Positions 61,372-64,000 of a DNA stretch of 64,000 nucleotides are shown here, piece after piece. Source of the stretch: Caldicellulosiruptor diazotrophicus (GTDB taxonomy: Bacteria > Bacillota > Thermoanaerobacteria > Caldicellulosiruptorales > Caldicellulosiruptoraceae); contig NZ_AP024480.1 of NCBI RefSeq assembly GCF_017347585.1, forward strand, positions 186,001-250,000. Reading direction: 5' to 3'. Within the stretch, counting starts at the first letter, position 1; the number at the start of each line of letters is the position of its first letter. Under the pieces are notes generated by a model, which was given only the letters and a program-made list of their open reading frames with translations, had not been told where the DNA came from and ran no database searches. A program made the position numbers and the translations under genes.

Positions 61372-62721
61372 ATGGGAAGACTTTTTGGGACAGATGGTGT
61401 GAGAGGCGTTGCAAATAAAGAACTTACATGCGAGCTTGCGTTTGACTTAGGAAGGGCTGGAGCGTATGTGCTCACTGAAACGCACAAAAAACCTAAAATC
61501 TTGATTGGCAAGGACACAAGAATCTCATGCGATATGCTGGAAGCTGCACTTTGTGCTGGGCTTACATCTGTTGGGGCAGATGTGTATTTGGCAGGAGTTA
61601 TTACAACACCTGCAATAGCTCACTTGGTAAAATTTCATGGGTTTGATGCAGGGATTATGATCTCCGCATCACACAATCCTTATGAATTCAACGGTATTAA
61701 GTTTTTTAATTCTCAGGGTTTCAAGCTTTCTGACCAGATTGAAGAAAAAATTGAGGATATTATTTTAAACAAAAAATGGGATGAGGTTCCACACGCTCAA
61801 TTTGATGCAATAGGCAGGGTAAATAGAGTTGATCTTAAAAAGGACTATCAAGATTACTTAAAATCAACATTAAATGGTGCAAGCTTCAAAGGACTTAAGA
61901 TTGTCATTGACTGTGCAAATGGTGCAGCATATAAAATAGCTCCAGAGGTTTTTGAAGAACTTGGTGCAGAGGTTGTAGTAATAAACAACCAGCCAGATGG
62001 TACAAACATCAACAAAGAGTGTGGCTCTACACACCTCAAAATGCTCCAGCAAGAAGTTGTTAAAAACAAAGCTGACTTTGGCATTGCATATGATGGTGAT
62101 GCAGACAGGACGCTTTTTGTTGATGAAGAGGGCAATATTGTTGATGGCGACAAAATAATGCTTATTTTAGCACAAAACCTAAAACAGCATGGAAGACTAA
62201 GTCGCAACACCTTGGTTGTGACAGTCATGAGCAACATGGGACTTTTTGTTGCAGCAAAAGAACTTGGCATCAACCTCGAAGTTACAAAAGTTGGAGACAG
62301 GTATGTTCTTGAAAAGATGCTTGAAGGCGGGTATTCAATTGGTGGCGAGCAGTCAGGCCACATAATACTTTTAGACTTTGCAACAACAGGCGATGGAATT
62401 TTAACCAGCCTTCAGCTAACAAAGATTATAAAAGAGAGTGGTAAAAAGCTTTCTGACCTTGCAAAGATCATGAAGGTATATCCTCAAGTGCTTGTAAACG
62501 CTAAAGTTGAAAATGGGAAGAAAGATCTTTATTCAAAAGACTCTGTAATTTTAGAGGCAATCAAAAAGGTTGAAGAAAAGTTAAACGGAAGAGGAAGGGT
62601 TTTGATAAGACCATCTGGCACAGAGCCTTTAATCAGGGTAATGATTGAAGGTGAAGACTATGAAGAGATTAAAAAAGATGCAGATAATCTTGCAAGCTTG
62701 ATTGAGTCAAGGCTTTCATAA
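61372..62721 (+). CDS. glmM: Phosphoglucosamine mutase GlmM
   Basis: This 449-residue enzyme converts glucosamine-6-phosphate to glucosamine-1-phosphate for UDP-GlcNAc and wall synthesis. It has the N-terminal MGRLFGTDGVRGVAN, the phosphoserine loop GIMISASHNP with S100, the metal loop AYDGDADRTLFVD, the sugar-binding GGEQSGHI and the phosphate-binding RPSGTEPLIRVM. Length and motifs are complete. It is followed by a terminator, the glmS ribozyme and glmS, so two consecutive steps of the pathway are adjacent. The ATG follows GAAAGGGGG. Confidence 0.97.
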   Translation: MGRLFGTDGVRGVANKELTCELAFDLGRAGAYVLTETHKKPKILIGKDTRISCDMLEAALCAGLTSVGADVYLAGVITTPAIAHLVKFHGFDAGIMISASHNPYEFNGIKFFNSQGFKLSDQIEEKIEDIILNKKWDEVPHAQFDAIGRVNRVDLKKDYQDYLKSTLNGASFKGLKIVIDCANGAAYKIAPEVFEELGAEVVVINNQPDGTNINKECGSTHLKMLQQEVVKNKADFGIAYDGDADRTLFVDEEGNIVDGDKIMLILAQNLKQHGRLSRNTLVVTVMSNMGLFVAAKELGINLEVTKVGDRYVLEKMLEGGYSIGGEQSGHIILLDFATTGDGILTSLQLTKIIKESGKKLSDLAKIMKVYPQVLVNAKVENGKKDLYSKDSVILEAIKKVEEKLNGRGRVLIRPSGTEPLIRVMIEGEDYEEIKKDADNLASLIESRLS

Positions 62722-62740
62722 AACTTTTTAGACCAAGTTA

Positions 62741-62768
62741 AAAAGGCCTTTTAAACTAAAGGCTTTTT
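62741..62768 (+). terminator. Terminator-like hairpin between glmM and the glmS ribozyme
   Basis: GCCTTT (62746-62751) and AAAGGC (62758-62763) pair and are flanked by AAAAA and followed by TTTTT. The stem is short. It ends four bases before the ribozyme cleavage site, so it would only partly end glmM transcription or fold the 5' flank. Confidence 0.55.
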
Positions 62769-62770
62769 CA

Positions 62771-62940
62771 AAGCGCCAGGACCTCTGGAAATTATAGCGC
62801 TGTTGCCTTTGCGTATTTTTTCCAGAGGTTGACGAGGACTGGGGAGAATCGAGGTTTTCGGCGGGTGCCCCAGCGGGGTTTTGCCTTTTCCCTCGTAACT
62901 TTCTGCTACAAACCCCGGAAGGCAACTTCTGGGACAAAGG
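62771..62940 (+). ncRNA. glmS ribozyme (glucosamine-6-phosphate-activated)
   Basis: The leader of glmS holds the core of the self-cleaving glmS ribozyme. AAGCGCCAGGACCUCUGG (from 62771) contains the cleavage site between A62772 and G62773. It pairs with CCAGAGG, then GUUGACGAGGA and GAAUCGAGG follow, then UUCGGCGGGUGCCCC, and the 3' pseudoknot and domain (CCCUCGUAACUUUCUGC, then CCCCGGAAGGC). Glucosamine-6-phosphate acts as cofactor; cleavage exposes the downstream mRNA to RNase J in Firmicutes and lowers GlmS. All consensus blocks are in order. Confidence 0.93.
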
Positions 62941-63031
62941 TAGAAAGAAAAAAGGCTTATATCCTTGTATTTGCTATGATAAATTAGCAGCTTGGAAATT
63001 AAATATAAAGCTCAAGAGGAGGACAAAAACA

Positions 63032-64000
63032 ATGTGCGGAATTGTTGGTTATGTTGGTACAAAAAACTGTGTCCCTATTTTACTCTCTGGACTTAAAAGA
63101 CTTGAGTACAGGGGATACGATTCTGCCGGTGTGGCAGTTATCGATATAGATAAATCAAAGATTGACATAGTAAAGACAAAAGGAAGACTTACCATTTTGG
63201 AAGAGAAGCTAAATCAAAATCCCATTGAAGGTTTTGTTGGGATTGGTCATACAAGATGGGCAACACACGGTGAGCCGTCTGATGAGAACTCACATCCGCA
63301 TGTGAGCCAGAACGGCAAGATTGCAATTGTCCACAACGGAATCATAGAGAACTATTTGAAGCTAAAAGAATTTCTCATAAAAAAGGGTTACACTTTTGCA
63401 TCTGATACAGACACTGAGGTTGTTGCTCATCTTATAGAGTATTACTATGACGGTGACATTTTAGATGCATTTATAAAGACTCTTGAAAAGATTCAAGGGT
63501 CATATGCGCTTGGTGTTCTTTGCCTTGACAGACCGGATATGATACTTGCAGCAAGAAAAGATAGTCCTCTAATTGTGGGACTTGGCCAGGGTGAAAACTT
63601 CATAGCATCAGATATCCCAGCAATCCTTGAGTACACAAGAGATACCTATATTCTTGAAGAAAATGAGATTGCCATTGTGACAAAAGACAAGGTAGAGATT
63701 GTAAACACTGAAAAAGAGCCAGTTAAAAAAGAGGTATTTCATGTTACATGGGATGTATCAAGTGCAGAAAAGGGCGGCTATGAACATTTTATGATAAAAG
63801 AGATAATGGAACAACCCAAGGCTATCAGAGATACCTTGACAGGAAGGCTTCCAGATAGTGGTTTTGAAGTGAACCTTGATGGAATTAATATTACAAAAGA
63901 GGATTTGCAAAAACTCAACAAGATATTTATCGTTGCATGTGGTACAGCATACCATGCGGGGATTGTCGGAAAACATGTCATTGAAAAGCTCACAAGAATC
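63032..64000 (+). CDS. glmS: Glutamine-fructose-6-phosphate aminotransferase GlmS, 3' end outside the window
   Basis: This enzyme makes glucosamine-6-phosphate from fructose-6-phosphate and glutamine. The visible 323 codons cover the glutaminase domain, with the N-terminal nucleophile C2 (MCGIVGYVG), GIGHTRWATHGEPSDENSHPH, IVHNGIIENY and SDTDTEVV. They reach the start of the sugar isomerase domain at KIFIVACGTAYHAG. The full protein should be about 600-610 residues. The ATG follows AGAGGAGGA. The ribozyme at 62771 gives product feedback on the mRNA. Confidence 0.97.
   Translation, partial: MCGIVGYVGTKNCVPILLSGLKRLEYRGYDSAGVAVIDIDKSKIDIVKTKGRLTILEEKLNQNPIEGFVGIGHTRWATHGEPSDENSHPHVSQNGKIAIVHNGIIENYLKLKEFLIKKGYTFASDTDTEVVAHLIEYYYDGDILDAFIKTLEKIQGSYALGVLCLDRPDMILAARKDSPLIVGLGQGENFIASDIPAILEYTRDTYILEENEIAIVTKDKVEIVNTEKEPVKKEVFHVTWDVSSAEKGGYEHFMIKEIMEQPKAIRDTLTGRLPDSGFEVNLDGINITKEDLQKLNKIFIVACGTAYHAGIVGKHVIEKLTRI

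Overview
The window reads as a stretch of chromosome from a thermophilic, low-GC, plant-biomass-degrading Firmicute, most probably Caldicellulosiruptor or a close relative. This rests on the strongly AT-rich sequence, strong GGAGG ribosome binding sites, frequent GTG/TTG starts, S-layer (SLH) proteins, a glmS ribozyme, and the mix of glycosidases with Lpl-type sugar ABC transporters. The genus is an inference. No tRNA, rRNA, CRISPR array, prophage or plasmid signature was seen. One insertion sequence is present.

Layout. 1-3016: cytoplasmic GH2 beta-galactosidase, cut by the window edge. 3200-7926: operon for a GldA/F/G-like ABC exporter plus a DUF4340 protein. 8111-12754: coiled-coil protein, Ca2+/cation antiporter, and a P-type cation ATPase under a yybP-ykoY (Mn2+) riboswitch. 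12763-13086: small cupin. 13435-18550: five-gene operon for a split glutamate synthase with ferredoxin and FAD-oxidoreductase partners. 18646-20796: HD-domain protein and lactate-permease family carrier. 21114-25500: GH3 glycosidase with a cre-like site, and a cytoplasmic FG-GAP beta-propeller protein. 25579-31190: two-component system, DrrAB-type ABC exporter, and a divergent GntR/ABC operon. 31344-33401: TraX-like protein, truncated nucleotidyltransferase, DusB. 33443-39453: two SLH proteins and a CtpA protease. 39619-44503: mreB/mbl, flgF, flgG and a flgJ gene split by an IS4-type element with a perfect 13-bp target duplication. 44702-54991: sugar-catabolism and Lpl-type sugar-uptake locus (two TIM-barrel isomerases, an oxidoreductase, an aldo/keto reductase, two permeases, a binding protein and a membrane-bound AraC regulator). 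55074-61230: atypical transketolase, AEC carrier, MFS exporter and CE12-type esterase. 61372-64000: glmM, a glmS ribozyme and the start of glmS.

How the parts fit. The glycosidases and esterase carry no signal peptide. They would act inside the cell on oligosaccharides brought in by transporters such as the one at 48784-52364, with CcpA-like cre sites pointing to catabolite control. glmM and glmS feed UDP-GlcNAc synthesis for the wall. The SLH, CtpA, MreB and flagellar rod genes form an envelope and appendage block. The metal block combines a P-type ATPase and an antiporter. The riboswitch says that the ATPase, although it looks like a Ca2+ pump, is probably there to export Mn2+.

The most informative second-look items are: the riboswitch with its mutually exclusive terminator; the IS insertion in flgJ, whose transposase start is guarded by a hairpin; the nine-module repeat in the 1,009-residue SLH protein; the split glutamate synthase operon; the atypical transketolase; and the intracellular FG-GAP protein.
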